Below are positions 8,735 to 16,055 of a stretch of DNA of 64,000 bases, piece by piece. Made by a program: the position numbers and the translations under genes. The stretch covers positions 1 through 64,000 of the forward strand of contig NZ_JBHZGK010000011.1 in assembly GCF_051900425.1 (NCBI RefSeq). The letters run 5' to 3'. Source of the DNA: Frateuria_A sp051900425 (lineage in GTDB: Bacteria; Pseudomonadota; Gammaproteobacteria; Xanthomonadales; Rhodanobacteraceae). A model generated the notes under the pieces. It made no database searches. It was not told the origin of the DNA and saw only the letters and a list, made by a program, of their open reading frames with translations. Each line of letters starts with the position of its first letter. Positions within the stretch are counted from its first letter, which is position 1.

Positions 8735-9535
8735 ATGACCGCCGCCCCCGCCATCGACGATTACGACGCACGACCGCTCCAGGATCGCGTGGTACTGATC
8801 ACCGGCGGCGCCCAGGGGATCGGACGCGGCATCGCGCAGGCGGTCCTTGGCGCGGGTGGCCGGGTACTGGTCGGCGATCTGGACAAGGAGGCCGGGCGCG
8901 CCTGCCTGGCCGAATGGGACGTGGGCGAGCGGGCGGCGTTCGCCTCGCTGGACGTGGCGCGCGAGGCCAGCGTGCAGCGTTGGGTGCAGGCGGCGCTCGC
9001 GCGCTTCGGGCGCATCGACGGACTCGTCAACAACGCCGGCATCGCCGACCCGCACCGCGCGCCGCTGGCCTCGCTCTCGCTGGCGGACTGGAACCACTAC
9101 CTCGCAACGAACCTCACCGGCACTTTTCTGTGCAGCAAGCACGCCCTGCCCGCGCTGGCCGAAGCCGGCGGCGCGATCGTCAACATCGCTTCCACCCGCG
9201 CACTGCAGTCCGAGCCGGACACCGAGGCCTACGCGGCCAGCAAGGGCGGCATGCTGGCTTTCACGCACGCGCTGGCAGTCAGCGCCGGGCCATCGGTTCG
9301 GGTGAACGCGATCCTGCCGGGCTGGATCGCCACCGCCGCCTGGCAGAAGCCCGCCGAGCGCCACGCACCGAAACTCAGTCGCAGGGACCATGCCCAACAT
9401 CCGGCGGGGCGTGTGGGCACGCCACGGGACATCGGGGCGCTGGCGGTCTACCTGCTGTCCGCGCAATCGGCGTTCGTCACGGGCCAGCACTTCGTGATCG
9501 ATGGCGGCATGACGGTGAAGATGCAGTACGCCTGA
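8735..9535 (+). CDS. Short-chain dehydrogenase/reductase (SDR)
   Basis: A 266-residue classical SDR. The NAD(P)-binding TGGAQGIG motif is at residues 23-30, NNAG follows at LVNNAGIADP, and the active-site YxxxK is YAASK with the upstream serine in IVNIASTRA. The C-terminus FVTGQHFVIDGGMTV matches the family end. It has a CAAGGA ribosome site (about 8720-8726). Substrate is unresolved; similar proteins are annotated as 3-oxoacyl-ACP reductases or sugar dehydrogenases. It is transcribed away from the CPBP-like gene and followed by a hairpin that can end transcription from both sides. Confidence 0.88.
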   Translation: MTAAPAIDDYDARPLQDRVVLITGGAQGIGRGIAQAVLGAGGRVLVGDLDKEAGRACLAEWDVGERAAFASLDVAREASVQRWVQAALARFGRIDGLVNNAGIADPHRAPLASLSLADWNHYLATNLTGTFLCSKHALPALAEAGGAIVNIASTRALQSEPDTEAYAASKGGMLAFTHALAVSAGPSVRVNAILPGWIATAAWQKPAERHAPKLSRRDHAQHPAGRVGTPRDIGALAVYLLSAQSAFVTGQHFVIDGGMTVKMQYA

Positions 9536-9542
9536 AACGCAA

Positions 9543-9567
9543 CGGGCGCCGTCCTCGCGGCGCCCGT
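9543..9567. terminator. Hairpin between convergent SDR and tyrosinase genes
   Basis: A 9-bp stem ACGGGCGCC/GGCGCCCGT with an 8-base loop lies between two converging genes. It lacks a long T run, so it is a probable but imperfect bidirectional terminator. Confidence 0.5.
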
Positions 9568-9623
9568 GCCGTGTTGTCGTCCAACAGCGTGGCGCGCGCC
9601 GGATGCGCCGGCACGCCACGCGG

Positions 9624-11036
9624 TCACATCGACGGATCGGCCTCGACCCGGAACGCGTCGACCTTCATCACCACGCCCTTCGCCGGGTGCCTGCTCCCGT
9701 CGACGCGCACGAAGGAGACGCTGAGCTTGTCCAGGTTGTCCGGCCAGATCCTCTGCAGCACGTCGGTGGCCGGGAACACCAGCCGCGCGCCATGGCCCTG
9801 CGAGGCTGCCGCGCCCGCCATGCCCGACATGTCGTGCATGCCCTTCATGCTCGCCTTCATCTGGGCGACGCTGATCTCGAACGCGCCCACCGAGCCCAGC
9901 AGATAGGCACCCGCAGCCTTGCCCGTACCGGGCTGTGCAGGCAGGTTGAGATAGACGTTGTAGAAGTACCCGCCCTTGTGACCCAGGCCGGTCAGGTGCA
10001 CACCATCGAGGACGACACGCACCGGCCCGTCTCCGGCCGAACCGGCGGCCGCCGGCTGCAGCATGAGCGAACGCACGCGGGCGGCGTCGGTCGCGCTGAG
10101 TGCGACGTCGACGTTGAGCGACTGCTCGTCGAGCGACAGCGCGCGCGACTTGCCGAACGGCACGCTCACGCGGGTGGCGGGACGCAGCGGGGTGGCGCTG
10201 CCGCTCATTGCGCTGGCGGCCAGCGCGGCGCTGCTCGACTGGGTGGGCATGGTTTCATCGTCGTAGTGGTAGCCGAGATAGGTCGTGGTGTCGGCGGTCC
10301 ACACCCGCGGCATGCCAGCCACGGCCGGGCCGTAATAGAGGTTGCCCGACCAGTAGGTGTTGGTCGTCAGGGGCTCCTTGCGACCGCCACCGGCCTTCAG
10401 CCATGCGACCCACAGTCGATCGATGTTCGCGTGGTGCACCCAGAACACCGGATCCCTCGGCGAGATCCTGATCGAGGACATCGCTCCACCGATCAGGTTG
10501 TGCACGAGGTTGTGCGGCCGCGATTCGATGATGGTCTCGAACGCGTGCGTCTTGCCGCGCTGGAAGCGCAGCACGGTATCGGCGAAGGCATCGTAGCTGA
10601 GCGCCCCGCTGACGTCGGTGCCGGTACGGTCGCCGCGGTAAAGCGGCGAGGCAGGATCCAGGAACTCCGGGGGGATGGCCGGCGAGTCGTAGTAGTTCCA
10701 GTACGGCAGCACCAGGCTGGCGTCGCCGGAAATCTCCCGCAGCTTCGCCTCGAAGCGATGGATGAAGCCGCGGTGCCAGGCGAGGAAGTACGACACGCCG
10801 TGCGGGCAGTTCGCCCGATGCGTTTCGACCCAGTACGCCCAGCTGTTCGGGTTGGTGCTGTCCTTGACCGCCTTCATCGAGGCGACCGCGTTGTAGAAGG
10901 ACTGCAACTGGGGAGTGAGGCAAAACACCTGCCAGCTGGGTCGCACGCTCACGGAGGTGGACATGGCCACCCGCGGCAACAGCGGAACCAACGCCAGCGA
11001 AAGCGAAGACTGAAGGAAGCGCCTTCTGGAAATCAT
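9624..11036 (-). CDS. Tat-exported tyrosinase-family copper oxidase
   Basis: A 470-residue polyphenol oxidase-like protein. The N-terminus MISRRRFLQSSLSLALVPLL is a twin-arginine signal, so the enzyme is exported folded. The CuA site is around CPHGVSYFLAWHRGF (His79, His88). The CuB site has HNLVHNLIGG (His175, His179) and DPVFWVHHANIDRLW (His201/202). A C-terminal beta-rich domain (about 330-470) resembles the plant-type polyphenol oxidase tail that shields the active site. The ATG at 11036 has a GGAGAAG ribosome site. Such enzymes oxidise phenols to quinones and may give melanin-like pigment. It is divergent from the second KaiC-like gene. A hairpin with a T run lies upstream in its leader. 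Confidence 0.87.
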   Translation of the reverse strand: MISRRRFLQSSLSLALVPLLPRVAMSTSVSVRPSWQVFCLTPQLQSFYNAVASMKAVKDSTNPNSWAYWVETHRANCPHGVSYFLAWHRGFIHRFEAKLREISGDASLVLPYWNYYDSPAIPPEFLDPASPLYRGDRTGTDVSGALSYDAFADTVLRFQRGKTHAFETIIESRPHNLVHNLIGGAMSSIRISPRDPVFWVHHANIDRLWVAWLKAGGGRKEPLTTNTYWSGNLYYGPAVAGMPRVWTADTTTYLGYHYDDETMPTQSSSAALAASAMSGSATPLRPATRVSVPFGKSRALSLDEQSLNVDVALSATDAARVRSLMLQPAAAGSAGDGPVRVVLDGVHLTGLGHKGGYFYNVYLNLPAQPGTGKAAGAYLLGSVGAFEISVAQMKASMKGMHDMSGMAGAAASQGHGARLVFPATDVLQRIWPDNLDKLSVSFVRVDGSRHPAKGVVMKVDAFRVEADPSM

Positions 11037-11447
11037 GATCTTCTCCGTGGAGACCCGGGCCTCGCGCCCGGCCGGCGCGACATCCGGGTCGGCCGAACGG
11101 TCGTGGGACGAGGCCCATGACACGCAATCAACATCTGTGCTTCGGGCGTGAGGCACACAAAAACGGCAGTCGGGCATCTGCGCCGCACACTGCCGTTTCC
11201 TCCCGCCCGGGCTCCTGCCTTTAGGGGCCGGAGAAGTGAATAGCTGGACGCGTCAAAGGGCGGTCAAGGCAACCGCCGAACCCGGCTGGACAGGTGCGCG
11301 ATGCATGCAGGAACGGGCGGCTCCAAGCAGCCTGGGCCACGCCATGCTGGTTTTTTCCTCTCGGCGCTCGCCTGCGGCTACCATGCACGATTAGCCCGCA
11401 TCGGAAACAGCGTGCGCTGTCCGGGCAGGCCAGGCGTGGAGGGGAAC
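11037..11447. other. 411-base divergent intergenic region with a terminator-like hairpin
   Basis: The region separates the tyrosinase (minus) and KaiC-like (plus) genes. The main structure is a perfect 10-bp inverted repeat at 11161-11170 and 11189-11198, followed on the minus strand by TTTTTG, so it reads as an intrinsic terminator about 125 bases upstream of the tyrosinase start. It could end a small RNA or gate the tyrosinase. The ribosome site GGAGGGGAA (11438-11446) belongs to the KaiC-like gene. No convincing ORF was seen. Confidence 0.45.
11161..11198 (-). terminator. Intrinsic-terminator-like hairpin upstream of the tyrosinase gene
   Basis: AAACGGCAGT and ACTGCCGTTT form a perfect 10-bp stem with an 18-base loop. 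On the minus strand the stem is followed by a run of five T, the form of a rho-independent terminator. It stands between any minus-strand promoter in 11200-11447 and the tyrosinase start. Confidence 0.5.
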
Positions 11448-12854
11448 GTGATCGAAAAATTCTCGACGGGCATCGAGGGACTGGACCAACTGACCGACGG
11501 CGGCTTCCTCCGCGGGTCGGCCTACATCATCCAGGGGCCGCCGGGCGCGGGCAAAACGATCCTCGCCAACCAGTTCTGCTACGCCCACGTACGATCTGGC
11601 GGACGAGCGCTCTACATGACGCTGCTGGCCGAATCGAGCTCGCGGATGCTCAACTACGTCAGCCAGATGGGTTTTTTCGAGGGCAGCGCACTGCCCGACG
11701 CGATGCAGTACATCAGCGGCTACGGCGTGCTCGAGCGCGAGGGCCTGCCCGGGCTGCTCAAGCTGGTCCAGCACGAGCTCAAGCGGCACCGCGCCACGGC
11801 GATGGTGCTCGACGGCACGTTCGTGGCGCAGTCGGTTGCATCGGAAAACGAGTTTCGCGCGTTCATCCATGCGCTGCAGGGCGTGGCCGGCATGGCGGAT
11901 GCGGTACTGGTCATGCTCACCCACCAGAATCGCGATTCGAGCTGCCCTGAGCACACCATGGTCGACGGCTGGATCGAGCTGAGCGACGAGACCAGCGGCT
12001 TCCGCGCCTACCGCACGATCCAGGTCCGCAAGCACCGCGGCGCGGCGATCCTCCCGGGCAAGCACCGGGTCCGGATCACACAGCAAGGGCTCGCCGTGTT
12101 CCCCCGCGTCGAGAGCACGCTGGAAGCGACACCGGCGGCCAACGCTTCGCGGCATCGTGTGGCGTCGGGACACGCCGGGCTGGACACCCTTCTCCAGGGC
12201 GGCCTGCCGGCCGGTTCGGCCACGCTGCTGGTCGGTCCCACCGGTGCGGGCAAGACCACCCTGGGGCTGCACTTCCTTTCGCTCTCCACCGAGCAGGAGC
12301 CGGGACTGATGCTCGGCTTCTACGAGACCCCGGCGCACCTGCTGCAGAAGGCGCGCAGCATCGCCATCGACCTGGATAGCCCGATCCGGCAGGGTGCGCT
12401 GGACATCCGCTGGCTGCCGCCGGCGGAGAACGTGGTCGACGAGCTGATCCGCGACATCGTCAATCGCGCCCGCGCACGAAAGGTCAAGCGCGTCTTCATC
12501 GATGGCCTGGTGGCCATCCGCGACAGCCTGGTGATTCCCGACCGCATGCCCTACGTGATCAACGCGCTGAGCATGCAGCTGGGCGCGCTGGGCGCGAGCG
12601 TGGTCTACACGTCGGAAATCCCCGAGATGCAGCTCGACCAGGCGCTGATGCCCACCGACGAGCTCTCGGCGATGGTCGACAACGTGCTGCTGCTCAACAC
12701 CGGGCGGCGCGCCAATGCGTTCCGTCGCTACCTTTCGGTCATCAAGCTGCGCGACAGCGACTTCGACCCCCGCACGCACGAGTTCCATGTCGACGGACAC
12801 GGCATTGCCTTCGGCCCCGATCCGCGGGTAGCCGCGATCCGGGAAGCAGGCTGA
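11448..12854 (+). CDS. Second double-domain KaiC/RadA-like ATPase
   Basis: A 468-residue protein with two KaiC-fold halves. The first Walker A is GPPGAGKT (30-37) and the second is GPTGAGKT (263-270), with Walker B-like strands at MVLDG and VFIDGLVAI. It is a distant paralogue of the KaiC-like protein at 3369-4856 rather than a recent copy. GTG 11448 is the start: it lies behind a near-perfect GGAGGGGAA ribosome site, while the frame upstream to 11301 has none. One base separates its stop from the response regulator that follows, so the pair forms an operon. No kinase is adjacent. Function is probably signalling; a clock role is not supported. Confidence 0.87.
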   Translation: MIEKFSTGIEGLDQLTDGGFLRGSAYIIQGPPGAGKTILANQFCYAHVRSGGRALYMTLLAESSSRMLNYVSQMGFFEGSALPDAMQYISGYGVLEREGLPGLLKLVQHELKRHRATAMVLDGTFVAQSVASENEFRAFIHALQGVAGMADAVLVMLTHQNRDSSCPEHTMVDGWIELSDETSGFRAYRTIQVRKHRGAAILPGKHRVRITQQGLAVFPRVESTLEATPAANASRHRVASGHAGLDTLLQGGLPAGSATLLVGPTGAGKTTLGLHFLSLSTEQEPGLMLGFYETPAHLLQKARSIAIDLDSPIRQGALDIRWLPPAENVVDELIRDIVNRARARKVKRVFIDGLVAIRDSLVIPDRMPYVINALSMQLGALGASVVYTSEIPEMQLDQALMPTDELSAMVDNVLLLNTGRRANAFRRYLSVIKLRDSDFDPRTHEFHVDGHGIAFGPDPRVAAIREAG

Positions 12855-12855
12855 C

Positions 12856-13215
12856 ATGCTGCGGGTACTTCTCGTCGAGGACGAACCGGACGTCTCGCTG
12901 GTCGCCGCCACCGTGCTGGAGGAGGCGGGCTACCATGTAACCGTGGCCTGCGATGGTTGCGAGGGGCTGGAGATCGCGCTGCAGGAGCTGCCCGAGCTGA
13001 TCGTCACCGACTTCATGATGCCCTGCCTGAGCGGCCTCGAAATGATCGAGCGCCTGCGCGCGGCCGGCTACGAACGCCCGATCATCCTCACCACCGCCAT
13101 CCCCGAGGACCACCTGCCCCGCCAGCCGGGGTACGACGCCTACCTGGCCAAGCCCTATGGCACGCGTGCCTTGCTGACGGTGGTCGAGGCGTTCCGCATT
13201 CAGATGGGGCGCTAG
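12856..13215 (+). CDS. Single-domain response regulator coupled to a KaiC-like ATPase
   Basis: A 119-residue CheY-like receiver with no output domain. It has the acidic pocket VEDEPDV near the start, acceptor Asp52 in VTDFMMP, the conserved Thr in ILTTA and Lys in YLAKPYG. It starts one base after the KaiC-like stop, so the two are made together. It probably acts through protein contacts or as a phosphate relay with a remote kinase, the hybrid kinase at 1342-3372 being one candidate. Its last codon overlaps the stop of a VOC remnant on the other strand. Confidence 0.85.
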   Translation: MLRVLLVEDEPDVSLVAATVLEEAGYHVTVACDGCEGLEIALQELPELIVTDFMMPCLSGLEMIERLRAAGYERPIILTTAIPEDHLPRQPGYDAYLAKPYGTRALLTVVEAFRIQMGR

Positions 13216-13313
13216 GCCCGTCGATCGCAGTTGACCACCCAGGCGATGCCGTAGCGATCCGCGAGTGGGGCCGCGAAGGGCATCAGCGCCATGGTCGTGC
13301 CTCGCGTGGGAAG
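13212..13313 (-). pseudogene. C-terminal remnant of a VOC/PhnB-like protein
   Basis: About 33 codons in one frame give ...MALMPFAAPLADRYGI followed by AWVVNCDRRA and a stop. This resembles the C-terminal strand of PhnB-like VOC proteins, which commonly end with a ...DRFGVxWxVN pattern. Upstream the similarity is lost and a TGTAGGAGCG-type repeat begins about 60 bases away, with no recognisable N-terminal part. It is probably the leftover of a deleted gene and would not be functional. Confidence 0.5.
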
Positions 13314-13372
13314 GGACCAGGCGTAAGCCGGCGCACGGCCGGCGATCCGCCGGGTGCCCGGCTGCTGCATCC

Positions 13373-13404
13373 CCTGCAGGAGCGCACCTGTGCGCGACCG
13401 CCAT
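13373..13404. repeat. TGTAGGAGCG-type palindromic repeat, single unit
   Basis: CCTGCAGGAGCGCACCTGTG and the following CGCGACCGCCATGC match, with one change, the unit at 25699-25732 and half of the inverted pair at 41569-41632. The inner part GCGCACCTGTGCGC is self-complementary. It is an interspersed extragenic element of the REP kind. Confidence 0.75.
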
Positions 13405-13482
13405 GCCCGGACCTCGCCCAAAGGCTTCACACCGAGGCGCCCGAGCGAAGGCAAATGCCTGCCTGGGCGCACAGCCGCGCAC

Positions 13483-15171
13483 CTACACGGTGGCGAGGGA
13501 CGCGGGCGCGAGCGCCTGGGCGTGGATGCCCTGCACGGCACGTCCGGAGGGATCGGCGCGGCCTGCAAAGGACGGGTCCCACGCCAAGGCTGCGGGCGAG
13601 GAGCAGGCGATCGACTTGCCGCCAGGCACCGTGGCCGCGCAGGCCTCGCCGGGGAAGCACTTCTCGAACAACGCGCGGTAGAGGTAGGCCTCCTTGGTGG
13701 CCGGCGTGTTGTGCGGCCAGCGTGCCGCGGCCGCGGCGAATTCGCGGTCGCTCACCACCTGCCCGGCATGCGCCTTGAGGCCGTCGATCCAGCCGTAGCC
13801 CACGCCGTCGCTGAACTGCTCCTTCTGGCGCCACAGGATGGCATCCGGCAGCACACTGGCGAAGGCCTCGCGCAGCACCGCCTTTTCGATCCGACCGGGG
13901 CCGGCCATCTTGAAGCGCGCGTCGAAACCCATCGCCGCCTCGACGAACGCCAGGTCCAGGAACGGCACGCGCGCTTCCACGCCCCAGGCCATCATCGCCT
14001 TGTTCGCGCGCAGGCAGTCGTAGCGGTGCAGCGCGTCGAGCTTGCGCACGGTTTCCTCGTGGAAGGCTTCGGCCGAGGGCGCCTTGTGGAAGTAGAGGTA
14101 GCCGCCGAACAGCTCGTCGGACCCTTCACCCGAGAGCACCATCTTCACGCCCATCGCCTTGATGCGCCGAGCCAGCAGGAACATCGGCGTGGAGGCGCGC
14201 ACGGTAGTGACGTCGTAGCTTTCGATGTGGCGGATCACTTCCGGCAACACGTCCAGCCCTTCCCAGAAGGTGTAGACGAAGCCGTGGTGCACGGTACCCA
14301 GCGCCTCGGCGGCCAGTTGCGCAGCGGCCAGGTCCGGCGAGCCTTCCAGGCCAATGGCGAAGGAATGCAGGCGCGGCCACCAGGCTTCGCTCTGGCCGCC
14401 GTCCTCGACGCGTTCGCGGGCGAAGCGTGCGGCACAGGCGGCGATCAGCGAGGAATCCAGCCCGCCGGAAAGCAGTACGCCGTACGGTACGTCGGTCATC
14501 AGCTGGCGCTGGACCGCCTGCTCCAGCGCGATACGCAGGTCGCCCGGCGCCCTGCCCTGCGTCGTCGCGTACGCGCGCCACGGACGTTCGTAATAGCGAC
14601 GCAAATGGCCGGTGGCGCTGTCATAGACATGGCCCGGTGGGAACACGGCGACGTCCGCGCACACGCCGGCGAGCGCCTTCATCTCGGAGCCTGCGCACAG
14701 GCGGCCCGCCGTGTCATGGCCCCAATACAGCGGGCAGACGCCGAGCGGGTCGCGGGCGAGAAGGTAGCGCTGCGCGGCGCCATCCCACAGCGCGAAGGCG
14801 AAGATGCCGTTGAGGCGGGCGATCCACTCGACCGGGTCGCTGCCGTCCCGGTAGAGCGCGTTGATCACCTCGCAGTCGGAGCCGGTGGTGAAGTCGTAGC
14901 CGCTACCCAGGCGCAGTTCGCCGTGGTTGTAGATCTCGCCGTTCACCGCCAGCGCCAGCGCGCCGTCGCGCGAGCGCAGCGGCTGCGAGCCGCTGGCCGG
15001 ATCCACGATGGCCAGGCGCTCGTGCACCAGGATCGCGCCGGCGTCGATGAACACGCCGGACCAGTCCGGCCCGCGGTGGCGCTGGCGCTGGGAAAGCTCC
15101 AGCGCTTGCCGGCGCAAGGCGGCGAGGTCGTCGCCCGGCGCCAGGTCGAACATGCCGAAAATGCCGCACAT
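13483..15171 (-). CDS. asnB: Glutamine-hydrolysing asparagine synthetase
   Basis: A 562-residue class B asparagine synthetase, which makes asparagine from aspartate, ATP and glutamine. The N-terminal glutaminase domain starts with MCGIFGMF, where Cys2 is the nucleophile, and contains RHRGPD, ERLAIVDP and NGEIYNH. The synthetase domain has the PP-loop LLSGGLDSSLIA and the later LSGEGSDELFGGY. The ATG at 15171 has an AAGGAGA ribosome site. The C-terminus fits the length of the family. The gene is preceded by a leader peptide rich in Asn codons and a terminator hairpin, which points to control by transcription attenuation. A REP-type repeat and a VOC remnant lie downstream. Confidence 0.95.
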   Translation of the reverse strand: MCGIFGMFDLAPGDDLAALRRQALELSQRQRHRGPDWSGVFIDAGAILVHERLAIVDPASGSQPLRSRDGALALAVNGEIYNHGELRLGSGYDFTTGSDCEVINALYRDGSDPVEWIARLNGIFAFALWDGAAQRYLLARDPLGVCPLYWGHDTAGRLCAGSEMKALAGVCADVAVFPPGHVYDSATGHLRRYYERPWRAYATTQGRAPGDLRIALEQAVQRQLMTDVPYGVLLSGGLDSSLIAACAARFARERVEDGGQSEAWWPRLHSFAIGLEGSPDLAAAQLAAEALGTVHHGFVYTFWEGLDVLPEVIRHIESYDVTTVRASTPMFLLARRIKAMGVKMVLSGEGSDELFGGYLYFHKAPSAEAFHEETVRKLDALHRYDCLRANKAMMAWGVEARVPFLDLAFVEAAMGFDARFKMAGPGRIEKAVLREAFASVLPDAILWRQKEQFSDGVGYGWIDGLKAHAGQVVSDREFAAAAARWPHNTPATKEAYLYRALFEKCFPGEACAATVPGGKSIACSSPAALAWDPSFAGRADPSGRAVQGIHAQALAPASLATV

Positions 15172-15277
15172 GATGTTCTCCTTTGCGATCGTCCACGATC
15201 GCGAAAGCCAAAGCGGGCATCCATGCCCGCACTCCTGACAAGAGCGCGCAACCTTTCGATCACGTGGCCCGAAAACG

Positions 15278-15377
15278 ACGAAGGCCCGCACGGGGCGGGC
15301 CTTCGTCGCGTAGTTTCTTGCTCGAACTGACGGCTACGCGCAGGCCCCCTTGTGCAGGCGACGATTATTGTTCGAGC
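15278..15377 (-). promoter_or_regulatory. Probable asparagine-responsive transcription attenuator upstream of asnB
   Basis: Three nested inverted repeats lie between the Asn-rich leader codons and asnB. (1) 15370-15377 (GCTCGAAC on the minus strand, inside the Asn codons) pairs with 15320-15327. (2) 15334-15340 (around the leader stop) pairs with 15307-15313. (3) A perfect 12-bp stem at 15295-15306 and 15278-15289 with a 5-base loop is followed by CGTTTTC and forms the terminator. GGGCCT near 15343-15348 can also pair with AGGCCC in the terminator arm as an antiterminator. A ribosome stalled at the Asn codons would mask the first arm and could shift folding away from termination. The arrangement is seen directly; the mechanism is inferred. 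Confidence 0.65.
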
Positions 15378-15453
15378 GATTTTCCAGGGCCGGCCGCACG
15401 CGTGCCGCGCAGGGCGCGGTGGCGGGGATGGAACGGGCGGTCGGCGTGGACAT
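15334..15453 (-). CDS. Putative asnB leader peptide, rich in asparagine codons
   Basis: A 39-codon ORF that ends 163 bases before asnB. Its second half reads LENRSNNNRRLHKGACA: four Asn codons (AAT, AAC, AAT, AAT) within six, far above what is normal in this GC-rich genome. The stop lies just before the inverted repeats of the attenuator. The ATG at 15453 has no obvious ribosome site and other starts are possible (GTG at codon 19), so the true beginning is uncertain. The likely role is to measure charged tRNA-Asn through ribosome stalling, as leader peptides do for his, leu and trp operons. Confidence 0.6.
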   Translation of the reverse strand: MSTPTARSIPATAPCAARVRPALENRSNNNRRLHKGACA

Positions 15454-15503
15454 GGGACGAGTGGAGCAGTTTTCGGTCAGGGGCGCAAGCGGATGTGCGC
15501 CGG

Positions 15504-15887
15504 TCAGGCGTGGTGCTCGCGGAACGATTCGCTGATCCAGGACTTGGCCTCGGCCAGCTGCTCGTTGCGGTACAGGCGGAACTCGCCGGGCACGGTGAAC
15601 CCCATGGTGCGGGCCACCAGCCGCAGCCAGTTGACGTCGGTCACCAGCGCGATGCGTTCCCAGCCGCTCCAGTGACGGAAACCGAGCTTGGTGTCGTCCC
15701 ACATGGCGCCCGGCTCGAAACCGGTGAATTCGGGCCCGACGTGATACAGCAGGCGCAACTTGCGGTTGAGCGCGAAGGCGGCCTCCACATCCGGCACGAA
15801 CACGTTCTCGTAGTCGGCCGCGGTTACCTTGCCGCGCGCGGTGAAGCCCAGCGCGCCGGCGGGGAGGTCGGTCATCTGCTCGATCAT
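15504..15887 (-). CDS. SpoIIAA-like STAS-fold protein
   Basis: A 127-residue soluble protein resembling the SpoIIAA-like family (PF11964), with the pattern LPAGALGFTARGKVTAADYE, then DVEAAFALNRKLRLLYHV and WERIALVTDVNWLR. The family adopts a STAS-like, lipid-binding-like fold; its function in proteobacteria is not settled. The ATG at 15887 fits the family's start. It lies upstream of the asnB leader on the same strand, about 50 bases before the leader ATG, so some asnB transcription could read through from it. Confidence 0.75.
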   Translation of the reverse strand: MIEQMTDLPAGALGFTARGKVTAADYENVFVPDVEAAFALNRKLRLLYHVGPEFTGFEPGAMWDDTKLGFRHWSGWERIALVTDVNWLRLVARTMGFTVPGEFRLYRNEQLAEAKSWISESFREHHA

Positions 15888-16055
15888 GGAGTCTCTCCGC
15901 GTGGTCGGAACCCCATCCAAGCGCGGCGGGCGCGGCTATGCAAGCTTGGGTGCGTGAAAGCCCGGGACATTGGCGGCCGACGCCCTTGTTCCGCGGGCGT
16001 CGGCACGCCCTGCGCCGATGCGGCGCGAACGGCGTTTGATCGAAGTGCCCGATAC

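Noticed and set aside
12742..13482. 246-codon minus-strand ORF over the second KaiC end and its response regulator
   Set aside because: Antisense to two clear genes and no domain match; the VOC-like remnant is in a different frame.
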